Source of the DNA: CAYOHG01 sp964465125
Lineage (GTDB): Bacteria > Planctomycetota > Phycisphaerae > UBA1845 > Fen-1342
Length of the DNA: 40,840 bases
Direction: 5' to 3'
Assembly: GCA_964465125.1 (NCBI GenBank)
Contig: CAYXIO010000033.1
Span: 1 to 40,840, forward strand
Under the pieces are notes generated by a model, which had not been told where the DNA came from, ran no database searches, and saw nothing but the letters and a program-made list of their open reading frames with translations. Positions 1 to 7,877 of this stretch are shown piece by piece (position 1 is the stretch's first letter; every line of letters begins with the position of its first letter). Both the position numbers and the translations under genes were made by a program.

Positions 1-2874
1 TTCCAGGCGCCGCCGCCGCGCGGCGCGCCCGATGAACAGCGGCGCGCCCTGGCCGAGCTCGACGGCCGCCCGCGCGCAGCGCTGCGGCCGTGGGTGCAGC
101 GCGCCTTCGCGTTTGAACGGCTCGACGACCTGGCGCCGCGCTGCTGGGCGCGCCTGGCGCGCACCGCTTCCATCATGATGGCGCGCAAGTTCATCGCTGG
201 CACCACCGTCGAGGAGGCGGAGCGGACGATCCGGCGGATGCGCGGCCAGCGCCTGGCGTTCACCATTGACGTTTTGGGGGAGACCGCCCTCTCGACTTCC
301 GAGGCGGACGAATACCAGCGCATCTACCTCGACCTGATCGCGAGATTGCCTCGGCACGCGGCGGGCTGGACCGCGGTGCCGCAGATCGACGAGGCCGACG
401 GGGTGGCGCTTCCGCGCGTGAACGTGTCGGTCAAGCTCACCTCGATCTTCTCGAAGTGCGACCCGATCGCGGCCGAGACGGTCAAGCAGGCCTGCCAGGC
501 GCGGCTGCGACCGCTGCTTCGGCAAGCCATGGCTGACGGCACGCACGTGCACATCGACATGGAGCACTACGCCATCAAGTCGCTGACGCTGGAGATCTTC
601 CGCGAGCTGCTGATGGAGCCTGAATTCCGCGACTACCCGCACCTCGGCATCGTGCTTCAGGCGTATCTGAAGGACTGCGAGCAAGATGCCGGGGAGCTGA
701 TCGAATGGGCCCGGCGGCGCGGGACGCCGGTCTGGGTGCGCCTCGTCAAAGGTGCTTACTGGGACAGCGAGGCGATGCAGTCGGCGTATCGCCACTGGCC
801 GTGTCCGGTGTGGGAGCAGAAGTGGCAATCGGACGCCTGCTATGAGCGGACCGCGGACCTGCTGCTGTCGCGCTGGCGACACACGCATCTGGCCGCCGCC
901 AGCCACAACATCCGCTCGCTGGCGCACGCCATGGCGCTGCGCGAGCGGTACGAGGTGCCGGGCAGCGCGTTCGAGCTACAGATGCTCTATGGCATGGGCG
1001 ACCCGATCAAGCGCGCCGCCGTCGCGATGGGCCAGCGTGTCCGCATCTACACGCCCTATGGACAACTTCTGCCTGGAATGGCGTATCTTATCCGACGATT
1101 GCTCGAGAACACGGCGAACGAGTCATTCCTGCGGCAGTCGTCGGGCGAAGTTCCGGCGGATCGGCTGCTGGAGAACCCGCACGAGACCGGGCGGCGCACG
1201 CCGGCCTATGAGGCGCCCTTCCTGCTGCGCTTTGAATACGAGGAGCCGCTCATGGATCCTTTCGAGAACACGCCCGACACGGATTTCTCGCTCGAAGCCG
1301 GCCGGGCCGCGTTGCGCCGGGCGCTCGAAGCAGCGCGGCGGAACCTGGGTCGAGAGATACCGCTGATCATCGGCGGCCGGCGGATCAAGACGGACGGCGC
1401 CTATCGTTCGCTGAACCCGTCCAGACCGTCAGAGGTGATCGCGGGGGTCGCCGAGGCCGACGCGGAGCACGCGCGGCAGGCCGCGATCGCCGCTGCCGAC
1501 GCGTGTAAACACTGGCGACATACGCCTGCCGCACAGCGCGTCGCGTGCCTGAAGCGCGCTGCGAAAAAGATCGCCGAGCGGCGCCACGAGCTCGCCGCCC
1601 TGCTGTCGCTGGCGTGCGCCAAGCCATGGCGCGAGGCCGATAGTGAAGTGTCCCAGGCGGTCGACCTCTGCGAATTCTACGCCCGCAGCTTCGAGCGGAT
1701 GACCGAGAACGTCCGCCGCCGAGACATGCCCGGTGAAACCAACGAATACACCTACGCGCCGCGCGGCGTGGTCGCGGTGATCACGCCGTCGAGCTCTCCT
1801 CTGGCCGCGCCTGCCGGCATGACGGCCGCCGCTCTCCTCACCGGCAACACGGTCGTCCTGAAGCCGGCCCAGTCCGGGTCGGCGGTCGCGTACGAGCTGT
1901 GGACCCTTCTGAACGAATCAGGCGTTCCGGCCGAGGCCGTCCAATTCCTCCCGGGACCCGGCCCCACCGTCGGCGACGTGCTGGTGCGCCACCCGCAGGT
2001 GGCCATGATCGCTTTCGCGGGGTCGCCGGCCGTCGGCCGAGGATTGCATCGGCTTGCCGCCGAGCATCCCGCGCAGCAACCCGCGCTCAAGCACGTGCTG
2101 ACCGAGATGGGCGGCAAGAACGCGATCATCATCGACGTCGACGCAGACCTCGACGAGGCCATCAAGGGAGTGCTCGCGTCGGCGTTTGCGAGCGCCGGGC
2201 AGAAATGCTCCGCCGCCTCGCGCGTCATTGTGCTCGACGGCGTCTACGACCGCTTCGTGCACCGCCTGGTCGAAGCGGCGCGCTCCATGTCCGTGGGTCC
2301 GGCGGACGATCCCGGAACGGGCATTCCGCCGGTCGTCGACCGCGCGGCCTGGCAATCCATCCGCGACTACATCGAGATCGGCAAGCGCGAAGCATGCTGC
2401 GAGCTCGAAATCGACGTGTCCGACGTGATCGCTCGAAGCCGCGGCGCGCACGACGAAGGCGGCTACTACATCGGGCCGACCATCTTCGGCGACGTGCCGG
2501 CGGCGGCGCGCATCGCCCAGGACGAGATTTTCGGCCCCGTTCTGGCTCTGCTGCGCGCCCGCGACATCAGCCACGCCATCGAGATCTTCAACGGCACATC
2601 GTTCGCCCTGGCCGGCGGCATCTTCTCGCGCAGTCCGGCGAATATCGACCGGTCCCGCGCCGAGTGCGAGTGCGGCAACTTCTTCATCAACCGCCGCATC
2701 ACCGGCGCCCTCGTCGATCTTCAGCCCGCCGGCGGATTCAAGCTCTCCGGCGGCGGCGCGCGGAGCGGCGGGCCGGATTACCTCGTGCAGTTCTGCGTGC
2801 CGCGCTGCTCTACGGAGAACACGATGCGGCGCGGGTTCGCGCCGAGCGAGGAAATGTTGCTCGAGGCCCGCTGA
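1..2874 (+). CDS. putA: Bifunctional proline dehydrogenase / L-glutamate gamma-semialdehyde dehydrogenase, 5' end outside window
   Basis: Oxidises proline to pyrroline-5-carboxylate (FAD domain) and then to glutamate (NAD domain). The frame is open from base 1, so the start lies upstream; the GTG at 94 is only the first start codon in the window. The proline dehydrogenase barrel shows RLVKGAYWD (about 739-765), then FELQMLYGM, and the substrate-binding helix ending in NESFLRQS (about 1120-1140). The aldehyde dehydrogenase half begins near 1360 and carries the general-base Glu in TEMGGKN (codon 2104-2106) and the nucleophilic Cys in GQKCSAA (codon 2206-2208). Both catalytic halves look intact. 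No N-terminal DNA-binding domain is visible, so it is probably a purely enzymatic PutA, although the missing 5' end leaves that open. The next genes are on the opposite strand, so it ends its transcription unit. Confidence 0.95.
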   Translation, partial: FQAPPPRGAPDEQRRALAELDGRPRAALRPWVQRAFAFERLDDLAPRCWARLARTASIMMARKFIAGTTVEEAERTIRRMRGQRLAFTIDVLGETALSTSEADEYQRIYLDLIARLPRHAAGWTAVPQIDEADGVALPRVNVSVKLTSIFSKCDPIAAETVKQACQARLRPLLRQAMADGTHVHIDMEHYAIKSLTLEIFRELLMEPEFRDYPHLGIVLQAYLKDCEQDAGELIEWARRRGTPVWVRLVKGAYWDSEAMQSAYRHWPCPVWEQKWQSDACYERTADLLLSRWRHTHLAAASHNIRSLAHAMALRERYEVPGSAFELQMLYGMGDPIKRAAVAMGQRVRIYTPYGQLLPGMAYLIRRLLENTANESFLRQSSGEVPADRLLENPHETGRRTPAYEAPFLLRFEYEEPLMDPFENTPDTDFSLEAGRAALRRALEAARRNLGREIPLIIGGRRIKTDGAYRSLNPSRPSEVIAGVAEADAEHARQAAIAAADACKHWRHTPAAQRVACLKRAAKKIAERRHELAALLSLACAKPWREADSEVSQAVDLCEFYARSFERMTENVRRRDMPGETNEYTYAPRGVVAVITPSSSPLAAPAGMTAAALLTGNTVVLKPAQSGSAVAYELWTLLNESGVPAEAVQFLPGPGPTVGDVLVRHPQVAMIAFAGSPAVGRGLHRLAAEHPAQQPALKHVLTEMGGKNAIIIDVDADLDEAIKGVLASAFASAGQKCSAASRVIVLDGVYDRFVHRLVEAARSMSVGPADDPGTGIPPVVDRAAWQSIRDYIEIGKREACCELEIDVSDVIARSRGAHDEGGYYIGPTIFGDVPAAARIAQDEIFGPVLALLRARDISHAIEIFNGTSFALAGGIFSRSPANIDRSRAECECGNFFINRRITGALVDLQPAGGFKLSGGGARSGGPDYLVQFCVPRCSTENTMRRGFAPSEEMLLEAR

Positions 2875-2915
2875 GGCGAGCGGAGCCGAGCGGCGCACGA
2901 CCGGAGCTTCAGCCG

Positions 2916-3935
2916 CTAGAGCCGCGTCTGATTCTCGAATTCGCGCTCGCGCGCCTGCCGCTCGCGCGTGGCGCGCTCCAGCGTCTGGCGTTCGATGTAG
3001 TTCAAGCTCTGAATGCCGCGATTGTGAACCTTCTTGAGGATGCGGTCGAGCTCTTCCTCGAGCCGGCGCTCCGCGTCGAGCTTCTGCTCCCAGCCGCCCG
3101 GATTCGGATTCTCGATCGGAGACGACGGCCGGCGCCGAGCGCTGCCGAAGGTCCGCTGCCACCAGCTCGGCCGAGCGGGCCGCTGGACGCGCGTGGGCGC
3201 GTAGCGGATGCGCTCGTCCACGAACATGCCGTACTTGAGCTGCTGCATGCGCTGCCAGCAGGTCATGCCGCCGAAGATGGCGATGAACAGCATCATGCCG
3301 CCCTGTTGGAGGCCGAGCAGTCCGAGCAGCACGGCGCCGACCAGTCCGATCTGACAGGCCAGGTACATCGAGCGCTGCAATCCCAGGAACGGCCAGAGGA
3401 TGGTCTGGAGCAGTTGCCCGCCGTCGAGCGGATAGATCGGCAGCAGGTTGAAGCCCAGGAGGAAGAAGTTGACGGCGTAGAAGATCACGACGTAGAGGAC
3501 CCACTCCGGCGCGCCCGCCAGCAGATGGAGATTGGGCCAGGCCATCGGGTGCAGCGGCAGCACCGCGAGTGTCCCCGCCATACCGACGAGAATCGCGCCG
3601 CTCAAGACGCAGAAGATCAGGTTCACCAGCGGGCCGCACGCGACGGTTACGAATTGCGCCCAGGGCGTCATCGGCGCGTGTGCGAACGCCAGCCCGCCCA
3701 GCGGCCAGAGCATGATCTCGCGCGCATCGCCGCCCACCGAGCGCGCGCCGAAGCAGTGTCCGAACTCGTGCACCAGCACGATCCCGAACAGCATGCCCAT
3801 GAACCAGGCCTCGTCGCGCCAGGCGTGACCGGCGGCGACCAGGCTGTATCCCGCCCAGATCAGGAAGAGCACGTGCACGCGAATCTCGACGTCGAAGATC
3901 CGCCCGATCCGCAGCGACCAGGAGAACAGGTCCAT
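2916..3935 (-). CDS. Site-2 protease family protein (peptidase M50) with cytoplasmic C-terminal tail
   Basis: Intramembrane zinc metalloprotease of the S2P/M50 family. The zinc motif HEFGH is at residues 56-60 inside a hydrophobic segment. The second family motif, NLLPIYPLDGG, lies in a later membrane segment and supplies the third metal ligand (Asp). About five to six hydrophobic segments occupy roughly residues 15-245. The rest is a charged tail rich in Arg and Glu; its last ~50 residues (LDRILKKVHNRGIQSL and following) resemble the short helical domain found at the C terminus of some rhomboid-family proteins (DUF6576-like, by recollection). The ATG is 3 bases after the TAA of the NUDIX gene, so the two are very probably co-transcribed. 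The substrate is unknown. Confidence 0.88.
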   Translation of the reverse strand: MDLFSWSLRIGRIFDVEIRVHVLFLIWAGYSLVAAGHAWRDEAWFMGMLFGIVLVHEFGHCFGARSVGGDAREIMLWPLGGLAFAHAPMTPWAQFVTVACGPLVNLIFCVLSGAILVGMAGTLAVLPLHPMAWPNLHLLAGAPEWVLYVVIFYAVNFFLLGFNLLPIYPLDGGQLLQTILWPFLGLQRSMYLACQIGLVGAVLLGLLGLQQGGMMLFIAIFGGMTCWQRMQQLKYGMFVDERIRYAPTRVQRPARPSWWQRTFGSARRRPSSPIENPNPGGWEQKLDAERRLEEELDRILKKVHNRGIQSLNYIERQTLERATRERQAREREFENQTRL

Positions 3936-3938
3936 GCC

Positions 3939-4481
3939 TTACCGCCCGCCCCGGTGGAACCGGTCGAAATACAGCAGCGACAACATCGTCTTCGCGTCCT
4001 GGATGCGCCCGTCGCCGATCGCGGCGAGCGCTTCCCGATACTCCATCGGCTCCAGCTCGATCCGCTCCCCGACTTCCCGATCCGTCTCCCCCAAAGTCAG
4101 CGCGCTCGCCACGAATGCGTGCAACTGCTCCACGCAGATGCCGGGAGTGGAGAAGAACGACACCAGGTGCGCCAGCCGGCCGGCGCGATAGCCCGTTTCC
4201 TCGGCCAGTTCGCGCGCCGCACAGGTCTCCGGGCTCTCGGGCGGGTCGATCGTACCCGCGGGAAGCTCGAGCAGGCTGCGGCCGATCGCGAAGCGATGAA
4301 CCCGGATCAGCCCGATTCGCCCGTCGTCGAGCAGCGGGAGAATCACCGCGGCCCCGGGATGCCAGACGCGCTCGTAGCGGCGCGTCGCTCCGTCGCGATC
4401 GAGTACGCGGCACATTTCCAGACGGAATTTGCGCCCCGTGTACAGCACCTGCTCGACGGCGACGTCGGGTTCCAAACGCAC
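3939..4481 (-). CDS. NUDIX hydrolase, ADP-ribose pyrophosphatase-like
   Basis: A 180-residue NUDIX protein that should hydrolyse a nucleoside-diphosphate-linked compound, most likely ADP-ribose or a nucleotide sugar. The complete NUDIX box (G-x5-E-x7-RELxEExGY) is visible, with the metal-binding core RELAEETGY. The preceding segment IGLIRVHRFAIGRSLLELPA is typical of the ADP-ribose pyrophosphatase group. The start is GTG at 4481, chosen because GAGGAGG lies 6 bases upstream. The gene ends 3 bases before the M50 protease start, forming a two-gene minus-strand unit. The exact substrate cannot be read from the sequence. Confidence 0.88.
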   Translation of the reverse strand: MRLEPDVAVEQVLYTGRKFRLEMCRVLDRDGATRRYERVWHPGAAVILPLLDDGRIGLIRVHRFAIGRSLLELPAGTIDPPESPETCAARELAEETGYRAGRLAHLVSFFSTPGICVEQLHAFVASALTLGETDREVGERIELEPMEYREALAAIGDGRIQDAKTMLSLLYFDRFHRGGR

Positions 4482-4701
4482 GCGCGACCTCCTCGCGCCG
4501 CGGCGACGCCAGGCGGCTCGCGCGGATGCGACACGGGCGGATTATAGGCGCTTGTCGAACCGCGCGGGCCCGGCAACGACAGCGGCGACGGCGAACGCCG
4601 TGTGGCGTTCATCGTCGCCCGCTGTTTTGCCTGCTCAAGCGCCTGGCATCGCGGTGCTGAACTCCGCGCCGCAAGCACCTGGCGCGATCTAATCCGCCGG
4701 G

Positions 4702-5565
4702 CTACATCCCGTCAAAGAGGTTGTAGTCGAGGTAGCTGCCGCCGTTGATGCTCACCTGCACGTCGCCGGTGGTCGGCGAGCTCGTGTCAAACCGGATCGT
4801 CAGGCTGCCGATCGACTCTCCGCTGAGCGTCATTTCGCCGCCAAACGGAATGAAATTGCCGTAGGTCGCGTACGAGGTGGACACGGTCTCCAGGTCGAAG
4901 CCGTAGGTTTCGCCGTCGTGCGTGCGGACGGAGCCGTCGAAGGCGTCGAACGTGGTGACGGCATCCTCGCCGAAGTACGTGGCGTCGCCCGTGCCCTCCG
5001 TGCGCAGCGTCTCGGCGTCTACGGTGAAGACCAGATCCCAATCGCCGGTGACGTTCACGTCGCTGCTCATCCGGTCGAAGCTGAGGTCGATGCTTCCGTT
5101 GAGCGACTTGTTGTTGCAGGTGAGCGCGTCGAACTCGACCGCGATGGTGGAGTTCGTAGCGCTGAAGTTGCCCGTCGCGGAGCCGCTACAGAAGTAGTCA
5201 TCGGAGCCCAGGGCGTTGCAGCCGTCGCCGAAATCCAGGCTGAGCGTGCTGTCGATCGAAGCCTGCGTGGAGGCCTGGAAGGAAACCGCGGGGCAGGTGT
5301 TGGTCGTGTTCAGTGAGGCCTGGCTGTCCTCTCCCTCGGTCGCGCCCTGGGTTGTGCCGACTGAGGTGGTGAGCGACTCCACGGAGTCCAGAGCGGCGTT
5401 GATCGCAGCGGTTTCGTCGTTACTGAGCTGCGCGTCGTCGTCATCCGTTCCACCGCCCGACCCGTTGTTCCAGATACCGGCCGTGCTGCCCTGGGGGCAG
5501 CCCACGAGCAGGGACAACAACGACACGCATGCGACACAGCCAAGCGACGTGATCAGGGACTTCAT
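4702..5565 (-). CDS. Predicted secreted lipoprotein of unknown function
   Basis: Not recognised as a characterised family. The first ~23 residues form a lipoprotein signal peptide ending in LLSLLVGC, so Cys23 would be lipidated and the mature protein anchored to a membrane. A flexible Gly/Asp-rich linker (GGGTDDDDAQ) follows. The rest is rich in Thr, Ser, Asp and alternating hydrophobic residues, as in a beta-rich extracytoplasmic domain, with four further Cys residues that could pair. The ATG at 5565 has GAGGAG about 7 bases upstream. It stands alone: NUDIX and M50 genes lie downstream on the same strand after 220 non-coding bases, and 696 bases separate it from parB. Confidence 0.75.
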   Translation of the reverse strand: MKSLITSLGCVACVSLLSLLVGCPQGSTAGIWNNGSGGGTDDDDAQLSNDETAAINAALDSVESLTTSVGTTQGATEGEDSQASLNTTNTCPAVSFQASTQASIDSTLSLDFGDGCNALGSDDYFCSGSATGNFSATNSTIAVEFDALTCNNKSLNGSIDLSFDRMSSDVNVTGDWDLVFTVDAETLRTEGTGDATYFGEDAVTTFDAFDGSVRTHDGETYGFDLETVSTSYATYGNFIPFGGEMTLSGESIGSLTIRFDTSSPTTGDVQVSINGGSYLDYNLFDGM

Positions 5566-5984
5566 GTCAACGGTCTCCTCATTGAGTGAAGCTGAGTTTT
5601 CGCGCGAACTCGGCGGCCGGCGGGCGCGGTGCCGGCGACCTCAGAGTCGTATCGGTCAGAAACGTGCGGATCCTGAAGGAGCGATGGCTCGGGTGGGCTG
5701 GCGCGGGGAATGGGCTGCGGGGCACGGCGGCGGCGCGCTGGGGCGACCGGCCCGCGATCAGGGTAGGACAAGAGCGGACAGACTAGGATCAGGCAGTCGC
5801 CTGGGGCTACAGGGTGGCGGAGCGACCGTCCGGCTGCGCGGCTGTCCCCTGCGGACCCAGTAGGCCCTTAGGGGATTCGCTCTCTGCGTTGGGTGGGCCG
5901 TGCCCACCCATCGCGCACGGTGCAGCGTCGTTCGCAGGCGGGCGTGGTTCGCCCTGCCCGCCGGCTCGTATCTCGCGAGGGCCT
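5566..5984. other. Non-coding stretch between lipoprotein gene and parS
   Basis: No convincing gene is present. Open frames on both strands lack start signals, domain content or sensible composition. The only structured elements seen are the 9-bp inverted repeat at 5890-5910 and, just beyond the right boundary, parS. Confidence 0.6.
5890..5910. repeat. Perfect inverted repeat (9-bp arms, 3-nt loop)
   Basis: TGGGTGGGC, loop CGT, GCCCACCCA. The arms are perfectly complementary and would form a very stable hairpin in DNA or RNA. No T tract follows on either strand, so it is not a classical terminator. It lies in non-coding DNA 75 bp from parS. It may be a copy of a dispersed intergenic repeat; only one copy is seen in this window. 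Confidence 0.6.
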
Positions 5985-6000
5985 TGTTTCACGTGAAACA
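5985..6000. promoter_or_regulatory. parS: parS centromere-like site
   Basis: The sequence TGTTTCACGTGAAACA is a perfect 16-bp palindrome identical to the widely conserved chromosomal parS consensus, extended by one symmetric base on each side (5984-6001). ParB nucleates here and spreads during chromosome segregation. It lies 261 bp beyond the 3' end of the parB gene in this window. Chromosomal parS sites cluster around the replication origin, so this contig is probably origin-proximal. Confidence 0.95.
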
Positions 6001-6040
6001 ACCGCCCCATCACTCCGACTACATGAGCCTGGGTTCATCG

Positions 6041-6056
6041 CGCTGCACGTGAAACT
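6041..6056. promoter_or_regulatory. Degenerate second parS-like site
   Basis: CGCTGCACGTGAAACT matches the parS consensus at 12 of 16 positions and keeps the core and right half (GCACGTGAAAC) intact. Its centre is 56 bp from that of the perfect site. A weak ParB site or a chance half-match are both possible. Confidence 0.35.
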
Positions 6057-6261
6057 CGGATCGCCGCTCACCGCATGCCGAGCTTGCGCTCAATTCGCCC
6101 GAGCGTCGGGGGGTGGCCGAGCCCGCTACATTCTCGGCGGCGTCCCGACAAGCAGGTGGGCCGGCGCACGGCGGTTGAAACGTAGGCCTGGTCCGCCCGA
6201 CCGAACTCCGCCACAGACGCCGAAGCGGCGATTGTCGGGTCGCCCCACGCCGCGACGCGTT

Positions 6262-7254
6262 TCAATCCAACCGCGGTGGAACATCCAGTCGCTCGCAGAT
6301 ATGCTCGAACTGCTCCAACGAGTCAAAGCGTATCACAATCCGCCCGCAGTTTCTTCCACGACCCGCAATCAGGTCGACCTTCGCGCCAAGTGCCTTGCTG
6401 AAGGCCTCCGCCATCAGCCGGAAATGCCGCTGAGCGCCGGTTCGCTCCGAGTCTCCCTGGCCTGAACTCGCCGCGGCGTGCGGGGTGCGCTGTGCAAGTG
6501 CCTCTACCTGGCGCACGGAGAGGTTGCGCCGCGCGGCCATTCTCGCTAGTGCCAGTTGCTGCGTGGCATCCACGATGCCCGCCAGGGCCCGCGCGTGGCC
6601 CATGCTGAGCTCAGCCCGCTCCAGCATCTCCCGAAGCTCTGGGCTGAGCTTCAGCAGCCGGATGTAGTTCACCACGTTCGACCGACTTTCACCCAGCCGC
6701 TCCGCGAGCTCTTCAGGGCTGACTCGGTACGTCTCGATGTATTGCTGGTACGCGCCGGCACGCTCCAGCGGGCCAAGATCCTCGCGTTGGAGGTTCTCAA
6801 CGAGCGCCGCCTCGACCGATTCCGCATCGCTCATGTTCCGCACAATCGCCGGAATGTCTTCCCTTCCGGCCATCCTGGCCGCTCGCAGTCGTCGCTCGCC
6901 GGCGATGAGCTCGAATCCGCCCCCGTCCGCAGACCGAACCAGGATGGGTTGAATCACGCCCGAGATTCGGATCGATTCGGCCAGCTCGGCGAGCCGTACC
7001 TCGTCGAAGCTGACGCGCGGCTGACGCGGATTCGGTCGAACGAGGTCGATGCGAATCGATTGCACGCGCTCGCCGCGCGCGTCGTCCTCGGAGCGCTCCG
7101 GCGATGCACTTGGCGGCTGCGCGTGTGAATCCACTTCTCCTGCGGCGTGCCTTCGGAGTCCGGCTTCGTCGGCGGGGGGGTTGGTGCTGGTCGTAGGCTT
7201 GCTGCGAATGAGAGCGCTCAGGCCCTTGCCAAGGCGGGAAGCGGGCTGGCTCAT
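6262..7254 (-). CDS. parB: Chromosome-partitioning protein ParB (Spo0J family)
   Basis: A CTP-dependent DNA clamp that loads at parS and acts with the ATPase ParA in chromosome segregation. The N-terminal peptide RLGKGLSALI is the conserved ParA-contacting segment. After a ~70-residue linker come the ParB/Srx CTPase-domain motifs LAELAESIR, GERRLRAARMAG and ENLQREDL. The helix-turn-helix domain follows (LAERLGESRSNVVNYIRLL, then ELSMGHARAL), and a C-terminal dimerisation segment closes the protein. At 330 residues the length is normal for the family. The start at 7254 has GGAGA 8 bases upstream. A perfect parS lies downstream. parA, usually adjacent, is missing; upstream sequence breaks off at the N gap 78 bp away, so parA may lie in the unassembled part. 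Confidence 0.95.
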   Translation of the reverse strand: MSQPASRLGKGLSALIRSKPTTSTNPPADEAGLRRHAAGEVDSHAQPPSASPERSEDDARGERVQSIRIDLVRPNPRQPRVSFDEVRLAELAESIRISGVIQPILVRSADGGGFELIAGERRLRAARMAGREDIPAIVRNMSDAESVEAALVENLQREDLGPLERAGAYQQYIETYRVSPEELAERLGESRSNVVNYIRLLKLSPELREMLERAELSMGHARALAGIVDATQQLALARMAARRNLSVRQVEALAQRTPHAAASSGQGDSERTGAQRHFRLMAEAFSKALGAKVDLIAGRGRNCGRIVIRFDSLEQFEHICERLDVPPRLD

Positions 7255-7331
7255 ATCGAATCTCCGTATTCGGGTTGCAAGAGTAGGGGGGGGGCGCTGG
7301 GGGTGTCAATGCGGCTTGCGGGCCCCGGCCC

Positions 7332-7341
7332 NNNNNNNNNN
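7332..7341. other. Assembly gap (10 N) in homopolymer-rich, repeated sequence
   Basis: Ten Ns, a common placeholder for a gap of unknown size. The right flank begins with a long C run and a further G run follows at about 7393-7400. The 13-mer TGCGGGCCCCGGC occurs on both sides (7317-7329 and 7412-7424), so the flanking sequence may be a mis-join or a duplicated contig end. Gene order across this point should not be trusted. Confidence 0.95.
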
Positions 7342-7877
7342 GGCCCCCCCCCCCCCCCCCGCCCTCGCGCGCCCCCCGCCGGGGGGCGGCGCGGGGGGGG
7401 ACACGGCGGCGTGCGGGCCCCGGCGGGTGGAAGGCGCGACGCGCAGGCGCCGGGGCGCAGCGAGCCGGCGGCCAGGGCGCATGGCATAGCACCTAAGGGA
7501 GTCCGCCGCGCTGAGCTAGGAAATGTAGATGAGCTAGTAGAATCCTAATCGGCCCTATTGCTGGCCGGCCGGGGTGATTCCCCGTGGCAGCCTCAGGTGC
7601 GCAGGCCCTAGAGGATCTTGTAGTCCGTGCAGGTCCAGATGCGCAGAGCGGCCGGCAGCGCGCTGTCGGGCCGATCTTCATCCGCAGCGGCGGATCGCGC
7701 GCACCTCGTCCAGCGCGCAAGGCGGCGAGCGCGTGTGCGGCTATCATGGCGGGTGCGGCGAGGACGTTCGGGACGGAGCGCCCTGCGCGGATGTCGGCCG
7801 GCGCCGAGCGTCCAGGAGTACGCGCCTCAACCCGTCGGCCGCGACCGGACGCACGTCGTCGCATGAGAGATCGGCTC
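7342..7877. other. Non-coding stretch, low sequence quality near the gap
   Basis: 536 bases with no gene that can be supported. The first ~140 bases are low-complexity G/C runs likely affected by assembly error. A short minus-strand frame ending in a TAG at 7611-7613, with codon use like neighbouring genes over roughly its last 20 codons, could be the remnant of a gene end. No start or domain is seen. Confidence 0.5.

Noticed and set aside
1899..4547. Very long open frames (882 codons on plus, 831 codons on minus at 1918-4413) across putA, M50 and NUDIX genes
   Set aside because: They are Arg/Pro/Ala-rich out-of-frame readings of GC-rich genes, lack family motifs and cross strand-switch boundaries of recognised genes.
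6068..6265. 65-codon minus-strand frame whose TTG overlaps the parB stop
   Set aside because: Third-position GC is about 80 percent, but there is no ribosome-binding site or recognisable family; too weak to call a gene.
7584..7877. In-frame N-terminal extension of the ADP-ribosylglycohydrolase
   Set aside because: The extension is Arg/Ala-rich without domain content, and the start at 7878 has a ribosome-binding sequence directly before the conserved domain.
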